DNA of 64,000 nucleotides from Adhaeribacter radiodurans (GTDB lineage Bacteria > Bacteroidota > Bacteroidia > Cytophagales > Hymenobacteraceae), in contig NZ_CP055153.1 of the NCBI RefSeq assembly GCF_014075995.1, forward strand, positions 1,488,001-1,552,000. The letters are read 5' to 3'. Position numbers and translations under genes: made by a program. A model generated the notes under the pieces. The model made no database searches, was not told where the DNA came from, and saw nothing but the letters and a program-made list of their open reading frames with translations. This document shows, one piece after another, positions 1 through 8,104 of the stretch. How positions within the stretch are numbered: position 1 is the first letter of the stretch; every line of letters begins with the position of its first letter.

Positions 1-217
1 CGCTTTTTGTTATTATTTTAAAAAACGAACTCGCCGCAGCTTTTCGCAATTTGTGAATGAAATCCGGATTGGGAATGCCTGTAAGTTGCTCATGGAAACC
101 GACCGTACTATTTCGGAAATTTGTTATGCCAGTGGCTTTCGTAATTTATCCAATTTCAACCGGCGGTTTAAAGAACTTCAACATATTTCGCCTTTAGAAT
201 ACCGCCGGCAATTTTAA
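1..217 (+). CDS. AraC-family transcriptional regulator, C-terminal end (partial)
   Basis: The reading frame is open from the window edge (codons in phase with base 2) to a TAA at 215-217. It gives about 71 residues that match the second helix-turn-helix of AraC/XylS regulators: 'RIGNACKLLMETDRTISEICYASGF' is the region in which the recognition helix motif ASGFRNLSNFNRRFK is followed by the typical closing SPLEYRRQF. These DNA-binding domains normally sit at the protein C-terminus, after a sensor domain that here lies outside the window. The target and ligand cannot be told from this fragment. The assignment to the AraC fold is firm; the function of the full protein is unknown. Confidence 0.85.
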   Translation, partial: AFCYYFKKRTRRSFSQFVNEIRIGNACKLLMETDRTISEICYASGFRNLSNFNRRFKELQHISPLEYRRQF

Positions 218-392
218 TGTTTTAAGTGCAGGAAACATTATTTAAAATAAAATGATGATAGTGGTTAAAGGTTAAAATGAAACCAGGTATTCGTAAGCCG
301 GTTAATTAAACTGCTGGTTCTTCTATGGTCAGGCAAATATAAAATCCGCATTCCAACTTAAATTAAAGTTTCTTTCCGGAATCGTGAAAATA

Positions 393-421
393 AAAAAGCC
401 GGATAAAAATCCGGCTTTTTT
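393..421 (-). terminator. Rho-independent terminator of the 429-1346 gene
   Basis: A 12-bp stem (AAAAAGCCGGAT / ATCCGGCTTTTT) with a short A-rich loop lies just past the stop codon of the minus-strand gene. Read on the minus strand it ends in a T run. Confidence 0.8.
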
Positions 422-428
422 ATTTTTA

Positions 429-1346
429 TTATCTGCGGTTATCTTCGTTGAAATTACGGTCGCGCCAACGGTCGTCGTTCCTGCGTTGGGCATCATCTTC
501 ATCGGCCCAACGTGGTCCGGATTCGTAGCCCCGGTTAAAGTTACGAGATTCGCCGCGCCAGTTATTTTGATAATTTCGATTATTCTGGTCACGATCATCA
601 TCAGGATGCGTAAAAGTACGCCAGTCTTCGCGAACCTGATCAGCTATCCGGCCAAAAAAGCCCCGATTCTCCCGCTGGTCATCGTTGTGGCGTTGACGAT
701 TATGGTTCCGGTCGTTATCGGCATCGTAATCGTTATCATGGCCCGGTGATCCCCATTGACGGTTTCCGCTGCCATACCGATAATCTTCGGCGGCAAATTG
801 TTTGCGGTCGTCGAACATGCGCGGCTCTTCTCCGGCGTAAAAGCGATTATCACTTTCGTTGTATCGGTTTACATCGTAGCGTTCATTATTATTGTACCGA
901 TTGGCCTGGTACCGATCGTTTGAATATTGGTTACCTGAACTGAAATTATTCTGATTTCTATTATTCTGGTTGAATTGATTATCCCGAACACGTTCTTCGT
1001 GTCGGTAATTATTCTGACCTTTATCTACCGGCCATTGCTGCTGGTTACGAGAATTGTTTTGCCCGAATACCTGATTCTGGTCATAATTATGGTTAGAATC
1101 TCTACGATGGTCGTGGCTGTCTCCGAAGTTAATGTCGGCATTCCGGTAAGCACTATTGGGGTCGGCGCCGTAGTGTTGGCCGCCTCTGTTATTTACATTG
1201 TTGTTATTCCGGTAATTGTTACTGCTCCCGTATTGATCGTTCCTATTACGGTTGCGATTTTCTTCAGCAATGCGTTTACCTATACGTTGGTTTTCTTCGA
1301 GATGATCATCCCGATCATTCCGGTTTCTATTTTGATATTCTTGCAT
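429..1346 (-). CDS. Asn/Arg/Asp-rich low-complexity hydrophilic protein
   Basis: A protein of about 305 residues made mostly of Asn, Arg, Asp, Gln and Tyr in irregular short blocks (NRNRND, NNYRNNNN, RYNNNERYD). There is no signal peptide, membrane segment or recognisable enzyme motif. The only less biased part is near residues 225-245, GFFGRIADQVREDWRTF, and the C-terminus is RWADEDDAQRRNDDRWRDR-like, which resembles the tails of small basic stress or BON-associated proteins in Cytophagales (weak resemblance only). I chose the ATG at 1346 because the 18 residues added by the upstream ATG at 1400 differ in composition and an AGAAG lies just before 1346; the longer form is possible. Likely intrinsically disordered, perhaps binding nucleic acid or surface polymers; function unknown. 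Long ORFs on the opposite strand here are mirror images of the biased composition. Confidence 0.6.
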   Translation of the reverse strand: MQEYQNRNRNDRDDHLEENQRIGKRIAEENRNRNRNDQYGSSNNYRNNNNVNNRGGQHYGADPNSAYRNADINFGDSHDHRRDSNHNYDQNQVFGQNNSRNQQQWPVDKGQNNYRHEERVRDNQFNQNNRNQNNFSSGNQYSNDRYQANRYNNNERYDVNRYNESDNRFYAGEEPRMFDDRKQFAAEDYRYGSGNRQWGSPGHDNDYDADNDRNHNRQRHNDDQRENRGFFGRIADQVREDWRTFTHPDDDRDQNNRNYQNNWRGESRNFNRGYESGPRWADEDDAQRRNDDRWRDRNFNEDNRR

Positions 1347-1730
1347 ATAGCTTCTATTTAAATGAGAGTAAAACTGCCTCTTACAAAGGCTAAGTTTCAT
1401 TTATTACGAAGACTATTTTTTAGGGTTAAGCTTTCTGTTGTAATAAGATAAGTGGAGGAGTTAATTTATTACCTGAGTTTTGCCTTATTACTATTATACA
1501 AATAGAAACGATGCAGCAAAAAAGTAAATCTTATTCTAATTATATTTAGATAAGGTTATATAGCTTAATTAAATATAGTAAGCGGCTTTTAAACAATTAC
1601 TAATACCTATATTTAAATAGCAAGTTTATTTTGTGAAATTAAAAGAAATTAAAAAAATTATAAATCAGTTTTTTTGATTTTTATAAGTTACCTGTAAATT
1701 ACCAATATAATCCGTATTAAATTAAAGTAC
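1347..1730. other. AT-rich divergent intergenic region
   Basis: This stretch separates the divergent genes at 429-1346 (minus) and 1731-2156 (plus), so promoters for both should lie here. It is strongly AT-rich with short A and T runs. I searched for TTG-N19-TAnnTTTG on both strands and saw no good match. No RNA gene or repeat is visible. Confidence 0.5.
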
Positions 1731-2156
1731 ATGACCATTCAAGAGAGCAAGCAATTCTTTGAAGACAAAGGATACTTAGTAGGCGACGTAGTACAAATGT
1801 ACCGCACGGAAGACGATATGTTATTATTTGCCCGTATGCGCTTTCTGCATTTAATTTTTGAAAGCGGCGTAAAAAATAATTACAACGATCAATACTTAGA
1901 AAATCTTTGTTTGCACTTGGATAATATGTGCCAGCTTGTATTTAATAATAATTTGTTACAAGCAACTGATCAGCAAACTTATTCAGTAATTAACCAATTG
2001 GTGTTTTTTGCTTTACAGAAAGATTTGCAGGAAATTTTACTTAATCTCCGTTTTCAGGAGTTAGTTTTTGCAGAATTAGAAGAATTTGAAATTTGCGCAA
2101 ATATTTCGTTTGTCCAAAGTTGCGTACTAGACGAAATTGCGCGTAAATCGGAATAA
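1731..2156 (+). CDS. Conserved-looking hypothetical protein (141 aa)
   Basis: A soluble, acidic, mostly helical protein. I do not recognise the family. Features that can be seen: the N-terminus MTIQESKQFFEDKGY resembles a short amphipathic helix, there is an aromatic/leucine-rich middle (residues 30-110) and three or four cysteines (near residues 57, 66, 120, 129) without a CxxC pattern. No signal peptide or transmembrane helix. The ATG at 1731 is preceded by an A-rich stretch without a Shine-Dalgarno sequence, which is normal for Bacteroidota. It stands alone, followed by a long bidirectional hairpin. Codon use looks like that of neighbouring genes, so I consider it real, but I infer no function. 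Confidence 0.7.
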   Translation: MTIQESKQFFEDKGYLVGDVVQMYRTEDDMLLFARMRFLHLIFESGVKNNYNDQYLENLCLHLDNMCQLVFNNNLLQATDQQTYSVINQLVFFALQKDLQEILLNLRFQELVFAELEEFEICANISFVQSCVLDEIARKSE

Positions 2157-2170
2157 AAGCTTTATTTAGT

Positions 2171-2223
2171 AATTTTAACTACAAAGGCTGCGTATTTAAA
2201 AAGCAGCCTTTGTAGTTAAAATT
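2171..2223. terminator. Bidirectional terminator hairpin, 21-bp perfect stem
   Basis: AATTTTAACTACAAAGGCTGC at 2171-2191 and its exact reverse complement at 2203-2223 enclose an 11-base loop, placed between the convergent genes ending at 2156 and 2243. A/T runs on both outer sides allow it to act in both directions. Confidence 0.85.
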
Positions 2224-2242
2224 ATTTTTTAAATATAGAAGC

Positions 2243-2722
2243 TTACCTGTTTCTGGGTTGTTGACCGCCTTCCCCTTCTTCTTTTAAACCTGCCTGGTTT
2301 TCGAGGCTACCGGTATTTAGTTCTTCTTTACGGTTTTTACCTGGCGTATTCTGTCCTGGACTTTGTGTATCTTCGCCTTGGTGGTTACCTTTTTGGCCAC
2401 TGTGGCCAGGACCCATACCGCCCCGGTGCGTGCCGTGGCCGGTGTCTTTATCGCTAATGGTATGAGGTTGTTTACCATGAGGAGTTGGTTCCTTGCCTAA
2501 ACCACTCTTTTCACCGGGGCCGCCGCCTTGTCTTCCTAGTATGTCGCCGCCGCCGTTGAAATCATCATGTGCCTGACCTTTATCAATTTCGCCGCCCACA
2601 TCGTTTACATCGTCCAGGTTACGGTTGTTTTCATCTACGTTGGTTACCTCATCAATATTATCTATCTGAGGCGCATTAGGTGTATTCTGTCCCTGACTAT
2701 TTCCACTATCTTTTGTTGCCAT
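2243..2722 (-). CDS. Gly/Asn/Gln/His-rich disordered hypothetical protein (159 aa)
   Basis: An entirely hydrophilic protein starting MATKDSGNSQGQ, with an acidic N-terminal third (IDEVTNVDENNRNLDDVNDV) and a Gly/His/Pro-rich remainder (GGGPGEK, GHGTHRGGMGPGHSGQ). No hydrophobic core, signal peptide or motif is present, so it is probably intrinsically disordered. Proteins of this composition are common in Cytophagales as stress- or desiccation-related hydrophilins, but that is only an analogy. The ATG at 2720-2722 is the only sensible start. Unknown function; moderate confidence that it is expressed because the frame is intact over its length and it ends next to a strong terminator. Confidence 0.6.
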   Translation of the reverse strand: MATKDSGNSQGQNTPNAPQIDNIDEVTNVDENNRNLDDVNDVGGEIDKGQAHDDFNGGGDILGRQGGGPGEKSGLGKEPTPHGKQPHTISDKDTGHGTHRGGMGPGHSGQKGNHQGEDTQSPGQNTPGKNRKEELNTGSLENQAGLKEEGEGGQQPRNR

Positions 2723-2932
2723 CGTTTTATTGGTTTACAGTTAAAACTCTCGCCATGCATTTACATGTGCTTAAAGTTTACGCGCTAACGGCACTACAAG
2801 TTGAGTTAGGATAAAAGTAAAAAAGGATTACGAGTCGGTAAATGCCCAAAATCCTTATTCCTTTTTTTAAATACCAGGCAGGCAGAAGTTTAATTTCTTA
2901 CCTGTTGAATAATTTATCTATTAATTAACTTT

Positions 2933-3712
2933 TTAACGCCGGTTAATATATTCTTCTAACTCGCGAATACTAGCATCGTAGGTTAATACTTCGTTTACAA
3001 CATAAAAATTGCGACGATCGCAGGTGGCATTGTAGGCAAACTTAGCAAATTCTAAACGGGTATTTTCGTATTGAAATTGCGCCAGAATTTCTTTTAAATC
3101 TTCGGCTAATACACTGTTCTGGCTCAAAGCCTGCCGGGCAATAGATTCTTTACTGGTTTCGCTGTTGCGAGTGGCCATACTTTGCAGTAAAAGGTCTACT
3201 TGCTGTTTTCCCAGTATATCACGGCATTGTTCTGGCCTGTTCGTATTATCAGATTCGTTGTAACGGTCGTCTTGTCCATACCGGTCAACATTAGACTCAT
3301 AATCGTTATTACCATAAGGTTCGGTTTCCTGATAATGTGATGAGGATGGTCGCTGGTTAGGATGATAGGGGCGTAAGGGTTTTTCAGCTACTTTTCGCAC
3401 TAAAGCCTGCCGGCCATAGCCAACTATTTGCAGTATAAATTCACTTTGCCGGGCTGGTTCTATATATACTTGCGTTCGGTGAACTAAAACTCCCCGCCGA
3501 CCGGGTATCCGGAACTCAGCAGTATGATAACCCGCCGGAATATCGTACAGGCGCACTACATTGGTTCCACCCCGATTGACAAACCGGCCATCAAAAATAA
3601 ACTGAAAGGCTTCGCCTTTTTTACTAAAAAAGGTGGCGGTAGCGCTTGGTAAAGCAAGCGCATACTGAGTCCAGAAGAAGAGCCCGAATAACAAGATACC
3701 CAAACGTTTCAT
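2933..3712 (-). CDS. Secreted DUF4476-domain protein
   Basis: A 259-residue protein with a clear signal peptide (MKRLGILLFGLFFWTQYALA, cleavage near residue 20). Residues 21-110 form a PEGA-like beta domain (FFSKKGEAFQFIFDGRFVN, YDIPAGYHTAEFRI), followed by a charged, low-complexity linker (about 118-158) and a C-terminal helical DUF4476 domain (about 162-257) with the paired cysteines seen in that family (QCRDILG near 163; NATCDRRNF near 231). DUF4476 is widespread in Bacteroidota and has no known biochemical role; the layout suggests a periplasmic or surface protein. It appears to be a single-gene unit, separated from purM by a terminator. Confidence 0.8.
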   Translation of the reverse strand: MKRLGILLFGLFFWTQYALALPSATATFFSKKGEAFQFIFDGRFVNRGGTNVVRLYDIPAGYHTAEFRIPGRRGVLVHRTQVYIEPARQSEFILQIVGYGRQALVRKVAEKPLRPYHPNQRPSSSHYQETEPYGNNDYESNVDRYGQDDRYNESDNTNRPEQCRDILGKQQVDLLLQSMATRNSETSKESIARQALSQNSVLAEDLKEILAQFQYENTRLEFAKFAYNATCDRRNFYVVNEVLTYDASIRELEEYINRR

Positions 3713-3890
3713 TTTCTTAAAGCTTATCTAAAAGGTGAATGTTTAATTCATTTAATTAAATCAGATTTTTAATATTTAAATACTTGAACTTAAAATCATT
3801 GCATTTAAAAAAAAACAGTAATAGTCTTATGTAGAAGCTTGCTGAAAAGAACAATTTTGTACGAGTAAAAAGCCAATTATTATGCCAATA

Positions 3891-3924
3891 AAAAAGCTGT
3901 TACAGTTTCCTGCAACAGCTTTTA
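3891..3924 (-). terminator. Terminator of purM
   Basis: AAAAGCTGTT and AACAGCTTTT form a stem around a 12-base loop, 23 bases past the purM stop codon, followed by T residues on the minus strand. Confidence 0.7.
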
Positions 3925-3946
3925 TTAACTGTTTTTTCGATCTTAT

Positions 3947-5110
3947 TTAATAGGTAAATTCACCTTGTTTGTTTCGAATGGTCAGGTTATTATTATCGCT
4001 TGGTTCTACGTGGCCGATTATTTGAGCTTGGATGTTAAACGATTTGGCAATCGCAATTAAATCTGCAGCATGTTCTTCATTTAAGTAAATTTCCAGACGA
4101 TGGCCCATGTTGAACACCTTATACATTTCGGCCCAACTGGTCTGGCTTTCTTCCTGAATAATTTGAAATAAAGGTGGTATCTCAAATAGATTGTCTTTTA
4201 CAATGTGCACCTTATCGGTAAAGTGCAGCACTTTGGTCTGGCCGCCACCGCTGCAATGAACCATGCCGTGAATATTTGCCCGGTGCTGGTTTAATATTTT
4301 TTTTACTACCGGGGCATACGTACGGGTAGAGGAGAGTACTAATTTGCCTACATCTAAACCCGTGTCGGCTACTGGGTCGGTTAGTTTATATTTACCGGAG
4401 TAAATTAAATCTTTGGGTACACTTGGGTCAAAGCTTTCGGGGTATTTGGCTGCTAAATATTTATGAAAAACATCGTGCCGGGCCGAAGTTAAACCATTGC
4501 TGCCCATACCGCCATTGTATTCTGTTTCATAAGTTGCTTGTCCGAAGGAAGCAAACCCAACAATCACATCGCCGGGTTGAATGGTATTATTGGAAATAAC
4601 TTCGTCGCGGCGTAGGCGGGCAGTAACAGTACTATCTACAATTATCGTCCGGACCAAATCTCCTACATCGGCGGTTTCGCCGCCCGTGCTGTAAATGCCA
4701 ATGCCGTTATCGCGGAGCATTTGCAGAATTTCTTCGGTACCATTAATAATAGCGGCAATTACTTCGCCGGGTACCAGGTTTTTGTTCCGGCCAATGGTAG
4801 ACGATAACAGAATAGTATCTGTTGCTCCTACACACAGTAAATCATCGGTATTCATGATGATGGCATCCTGCGCAATGCCTTTCCAAACCGATAAATCACC
4901 AGTTTCGCGCCAATAAAGATACGCTAACGACGATTTAGTACCGGCCCCATCGGCGTGCATAATATTGCAGTAATCCGGATCATTACCCAAAATATCGGGA
5001 ATAATTTTACAGAATGCTTTCGGAAAAAGCCCTTTATCTATGTTTTTAATAGCTGCGTGTACGTCTTCTTTCGAGGCCGAAACGCCCCGCCGGAGATACC
5101 TGTTTTCCAT
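3947..5110 (-). CDS. purM: Phosphoribosylformylglycinamidine cyclo-ligase (AIR synthase)
   Basis: PurM makes 5-aminoimidazole ribonucleotide from FGAM with ATP, the fifth step of purine synthesis, in the cytoplasm. The start at 5110 gives 387 residues beginning MENRYLRRGVSASKEDVHAA, the N-terminus typical of the long Bacteroidota form; the ATG at 5158 would add 16 poorly conserved residues. Visible motifs: the Gly-rich ATP/metal loop HADGAGTKSSLAY (near 54), the Asp-rich segment MNTDDLLCVGA (near 87), the TGGETADVGDL loop (near 142), and the YNGGMGSNGLTSARH segment. It stands apart from other pur genes, with terminators on both sides. The minus-strand sequence TATTTTTG at 5186-5193 could be a -7 element but lacks a good partner at -33. 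Assignment is firm. Confidence 0.95.
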   Translation of the reverse strand: MENRYLRRGVSASKEDVHAAIKNIDKGLFPKAFCKIIPDILGNDPDYCNIMHADGAGTKSSLAYLYWRETGDLSVWKGIAQDAIIMNTDDLLCVGATDTILLSSTIGRNKNLVPGEVIAAIINGTEEILQMLRDNGIGIYSTGGETADVGDLVRTIIVDSTVTARLRRDEVISNNTIQPGDVIVGFASFGQATYETEYNGGMGSNGLTSARHDVFHKYLAAKYPESFDPSVPKDLIYSGKYKLTDPVADTGLDVGKLVLSSTRTYAPVVKKILNQHRANIHGMVHCSGGGQTKVLHFTDKVHIVKDNLFEIPPLFQIIQEESQTSWAEMYKVFNMGHRLEIYLNEEHAADLIAIAKSFNIQAQIIGHVEPSDNNNLTIRNKQGEFTY

Positions 5111-5194
5111 GATATAGCTGTTTGTTATTCGTTGTTTGTTGTTAGAATTATCATTCAAGAAAAATCGCCAACTTTAACAATGCTGCAAAAATAA

Positions 5195-5220
5195 GAAAGC
5201 CGCTCTAATAAGCGGCTTTC
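5195..5220 (-). terminator. Terminator of the PorE-like gene
   Basis: GAAAGCCGCT and AGCGGCTTTC pair perfectly around a six-base loop, about 75 bases past the stop of the 5295-7208 gene; T-rich downstream on the minus strand. Confidence 0.75.
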
Positions 5221-5294
5221 TATTTTGTATCCTTTAAGATTTAATTATTAATTTAAATTAATCAGTAACGAACAACCAGCAACCAATAACTATA

Positions 5295-7208
5295 TTATTG
5301 AGCAATTTTGGTTACTTTAAACTCGGTGCGCCGGTTACGCTGGTGTTCTTCTTCGGTTTTAGCATTTTTTACAACCAGGCGGGTTTCGCCGTATCCTTTT
5401 GCCGTAATTCGATTAGGTGCAATGCCTTTAGAAATAATATAATCTACCGCTGATTGGGCGCGTCGTTGCGAAAGGTCTAAATTGTAAGCGTCTTTTCCGC
5501 GTACATCGGTATGGGAGCTCAGCTCTATGGTAATTTTAGGATTGTCGTTCAAGGTTTGAACTATCTTATCTAGTTCTATGGCAGCGTCCGGACGAATATC
5601 AGCTTTATCTAAATCGTAGTAAATATTTTCTACTACAATTGCTTTATCCTTCACGATTTTACTTAAAACTAAATCAGCCGTTAAGCGAATGTCGGTTTCG
5701 GGTTTGGTTAAGCTTGCCTGCGGAGGGGTTTTGCCAATGGTAGTTACGGCCTGGCGGGCCGCAAAGTATCCCGGATTTTCAGCTAACACGGAATAAGCAG
5801 TAGCAGTATCGAGTTTAAAGCTTAGTTTACCATCTACGGATGTAAAAGCCTGGTCTACGGCAATACCTTTGGCGTCTTGCAGTTCTACCCGGATTCTACT
5901 CATTGGTTTATAATTGGCCGTATTAGGTAGTAACTCCCGCACGGTTACATCCACGTAGAAATTGACCATTTTGGGCTTAGCTTTCTTAAAATAGTAAATA
6001 TCATCGCTGCCTTTACCACCTGCCCGGTTAGAAGAAAAATAGCCCGATTCGTTATTGAGCATATAAGGCGCAAAATCATCGGCATTGGAATTAACAGGAA
6101 CTCCCAAGTTTACCGGTCTACCATTTTCTACCCGAAAAATATCCAAACTGCCTAAACCCGGATGCCCGTCTGAAGAAATATATAATGTGCCATCTTCGGC
6201 AACAAACGGGAAGTTTTCGTTGCCCGGCGTATTAATTTCAGGTCCCAGGTTTTCCGGAGTAGAGAAACGGCCCTGACCATCCAGGGTAGAGCGGTAAATA
6301 TCATTACCTCCCTGGCCGCCTTTCCGGTCAGAAGAGAAGTATAAAGTTTTTCCATCCGGCGAAAGTACCGGCGACGAATCCCAGGCATCTTTGCTGTTAA
6401 CGCTAAGCAAACGTGGCTCCGACCAACTGCCTTTAAACCGGGAAACGTATAAATCCACGTTTAAAGTGCCTTTTCGTTTGCCAGTGTTGCTGCGGGCAAA
6501 TATCATGGTGGTGCCATCTTTACTAAAAGTTACGGCCGCTTCATGGGCTTCCGGAGTATTAATGGGTTCATTTATTTTGCGTACGGCTCCGCCTGTCATT
6601 TGCGTTGAGTCAGCGAAACGAACAGCAAATAAATCGTTGAAACCTTCGCCGTTACCAGTATATTTTTTACCATCTCGGGTAGAAGCAAAATATAGTTCGC
6701 CGTTCAGCATAGTAGGAGCAAACTCCGCTGCTGCGGTATTTAACTGATCGAGCGGTGTAATCTCGTTGTACGTTTTGGTATTGATAATGCCTGGAATAGC
6801 GCTCATGTTGGCCGCTTCTAGTTTAGCGCGTGGCACTAAGGTTTTACTGCCTCCGGATTGGGCGTAACGGGTAAACTGAGCGCCGGCTTCGTTGTATTTA
6901 GCATTGGCTTTCAGAGCTAAACCATAATAAAATATGGCATCTTCTTTTTTGAAACCAGAGTTTACAGCTGCCTGGTAAAAAGGCTCGGCTTGCGAAATAC
7001 GATTAGATAAACGGTACGATTCGGCAAGTTTATAATTAACCGGACCCGGTTCTTTGGTGTTTTTTAAAGCCTGTTGGTATAAACGAATGGCATCATCGTA
7101 CTCTCCCTGAGCAAATTTTTTATCGGCTTTTCCTACGCTGCTTAAAGTTTTGCAGGAAGTAAAACCCACCAGAGTGGCAAGTAGAAGAGTCAGGTAAAAT
7201 CTATTCAT
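5295..7208 (-). CDS. PorE-like lipoprotein: TPR, PD40 propeller, CRD and OmpA domains
   Basis: The start at 7208 gives 637 residues with a lipoprotein signal (MNRFYLTLLLATLVGFTSC; lipobox Cys at 19). The upstream ATG at 7301 would bury this signal. Domain order: TPR repeats (about 25-125), WD40/PD40 propeller blades (about 160-400; repeated motifs such as LYFSSDRKGGQGGNDIYR and GYFSSNRAGGKGSDDIYYF), a carboxypeptidase-regulatory-like beta domain (about 415-505), and an OmpA peptidoglycan-binding domain (about 520-635; YDLDKADIRPDA, SSHTDVRG, NLDLSQRRAQSAVDYI). This is the same order and nearly the same length as PorE of the type IX secretion system, which links the machine to peptidoglycan. 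Many Bacteroidota carry paralogues with this plan, so T9SS membership is inferred. The T9SS substrate at 25975-29484 is consistent with an active system. Confidence 0.85.
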   Translation of the reverse strand: MNRFYLTLLLATLVGFTSCKTLSSVGKADKKFAQGEYDDAIRLYQQALKNTKEPGPVNYKLAESYRLSNRISQAEPFYQAAVNSGFKKEDAIFYYGLALKANAKYNEAGAQFTRYAQSGGSKTLVPRAKLEAANMSAIPGIINTKTYNEITPLDQLNTAAAEFAPTMLNGELYFASTRDGKKYTGNGEGFNDLFAVRFADSTQMTGGAVRKINEPINTPEAHEAAVTFSKDGTTMIFARSNTGKRKGTLNVDLYVSRFKGSWSEPRLLSVNSKDAWDSSPVLSPDGKTLYFSSDRKGGQGGNDIYRSTLDGQGRFSTPENLGPEINTPGNENFPFVAEDGTLYISSDGHPGLGSLDIFRVENGRPVNLGVPVNSNADDFAPYMLNNESGYFSSNRAGGKGSDDIYYFKKAKPKMVNFYVDVTVRELLPNTANYKPMSRIRVELQDAKGIAVDQAFTSVDGKLSFKLDTATAYSVLAENPGYFAARQAVTTIGKTPPQASLTKPETDIRLTADLVLSKIVKDKAIVVENIYYDLDKADIRPDAAIELDKIVQTLNDNPKITIELSSHTDVRGKDAYNLDLSQRRAQSAVDYIISKGIAPNRITAKGYGETRLVVKNAKTEEEHQRNRRTEFKVTKIAQ

Positions 7209-7390
7209 ATAGCGGTAGTGTGGCAAGAAGGTCGTGAATTTTAAGTAATACGTTGTACGTTTTATGTTTTGTTTGGCAATCATAAAATTAAAAGTAAACA
7301 AGCCCTCTGCGTTAAATAAAAACTTGGTGCCCGTATTTACTTAAAAAAATTAATATTACTCCCATAAATTATAATAAGTAAACGTAAAAC

Positions 7391-7876
7391 TTAGGCAAAA
7401 TATTTGGCGAGCCAACTTTCTTTTGCCGGTTTAGGCCAGGCTGCCTGCAATTGCCCACTGGTGCTGAGCAAGGTATCAAAGTAGAGCGAATCGGCTTGAA
7501 TAAGACCCTCTTTTATTTTGTTTTTTATTTCGGGTAATGATACTGTTTCTACGGTTTCGTTTTGCAAGAAAGCCAATTGGGTACGATCAAAGAACGAAAC
7601 ATTTAATTCGGCTTCTAATTGTTTTACAAACCGGACAGAAGCATCGATTGAACACCCACTGGGAGAATTAATATCTTCGTCGTTCGCAATTACTAAAAAA
7701 CGATTATATAGAAGTTCGGCAGAGGCTTGCAATTCTTCACCGTGACTCGTCCACTGAGTTATAAAATGGATTAACTGCGGTTTTACTTGTTCAACTTCAG
7801 CATCTGTTAAAGGCCGGTTTGCCTGGTAAATCCAAATGCGGGAACGGGGAGGTAATTGTTGAAAAGGTACGTACAT
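7391..7876 (-). CDS. Conserved Bacteroidota protein, often mislabelled 'ABC transporter ATPase'
   Basis: A 161-residue soluble protein beginning MYVPFQQLPPRSRIWIYQA; this start at 7876 fits the family, whereas the ATG at 7903 adds nine residues (MDHGLLTKT) that come from an intergenic repeat. Members of this family are small, have a conserved 'SGCSIDASVRF' segment (near 82) and end with a WLAKYF-like tail. Databases commonly call them ABC transporter ATPase, yet there is no Walker A, signature or Walker B motif here. The conserved Gly-Cys-Ser-Ile-Asp suggests a structural or catalytic role that is not established. The name should be avoided; function unknown. Confidence 0.75.
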   Translation of the reverse strand: MYVPFQQLPPRSRIWIYQANRPLTDAEVEQVKPQLIHFITQWTSHGEELQASAELLYNRFLVIANDEDINSPSGCSIDASVRFVKQLEAELNVSFFDRTQLAFLQNETVETVSLPEIKNKIKEGLIQADSLYFDTLLSTSGQLQAAWPKPAKESWLAKYFA

Positions 7877-7889
7877 GGTTTTAGTCAAG

Positions 7890-8094
7890 AGTCCATGGTC
7901 CACAGTCCACGGAATGTAGTTGTAAATTATTGAATTTTAATCTATCAATAGCAATATCGGACTTTCCTTTTGGTCATAGTATCACTAAAGTACCGAATGA
8001 TTATCATTTTGTAAATGTATCAATCTTAATAATAAAGTAATCTACTAATAAATTCTTTATAACCATGGTGTCTATGGACTGTCGACCATGGACT
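7890..8094. repeat. Pair of 20-bp inverted repeats flanking an AT-rich spacer
   Basis: AGTCCATGGTCCACAGTCCA at 7890-7909 reappears in reverse complement at 8075-8094 with one mismatch. The 165-base spacer is AT-rich and codes for nothing visible. A further ATGGACTA unit follows the right arm at 8094-8102, so the right arm contains extra partial copies. This looks like a short intergenic repeat (REP or MITE-like remnant) and lies directly between two minus-strand genes. Confidence 0.65.
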
Positions 8095-8104
8095 ATGGAC
8101 TAGC

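Noticed and set aside
384-1361. Long ORFs on the plus strand opposite the Asn/Arg-rich gene (384-749, 746-943, 975-1361)
   Set aside because: Their Ile/Val-rich, motif-free proteins are the mirror of the codon bias of the real minus-strand gene; a terminator for the minus strand also lies at 393-421.
5186-5193. Promoter TATTTTTG (minus strand) for purM
   Set aside because: The -7 match is perfect but no TTG occurs about 19 bases upstream, where the preceding sequence is a terminator hairpin.
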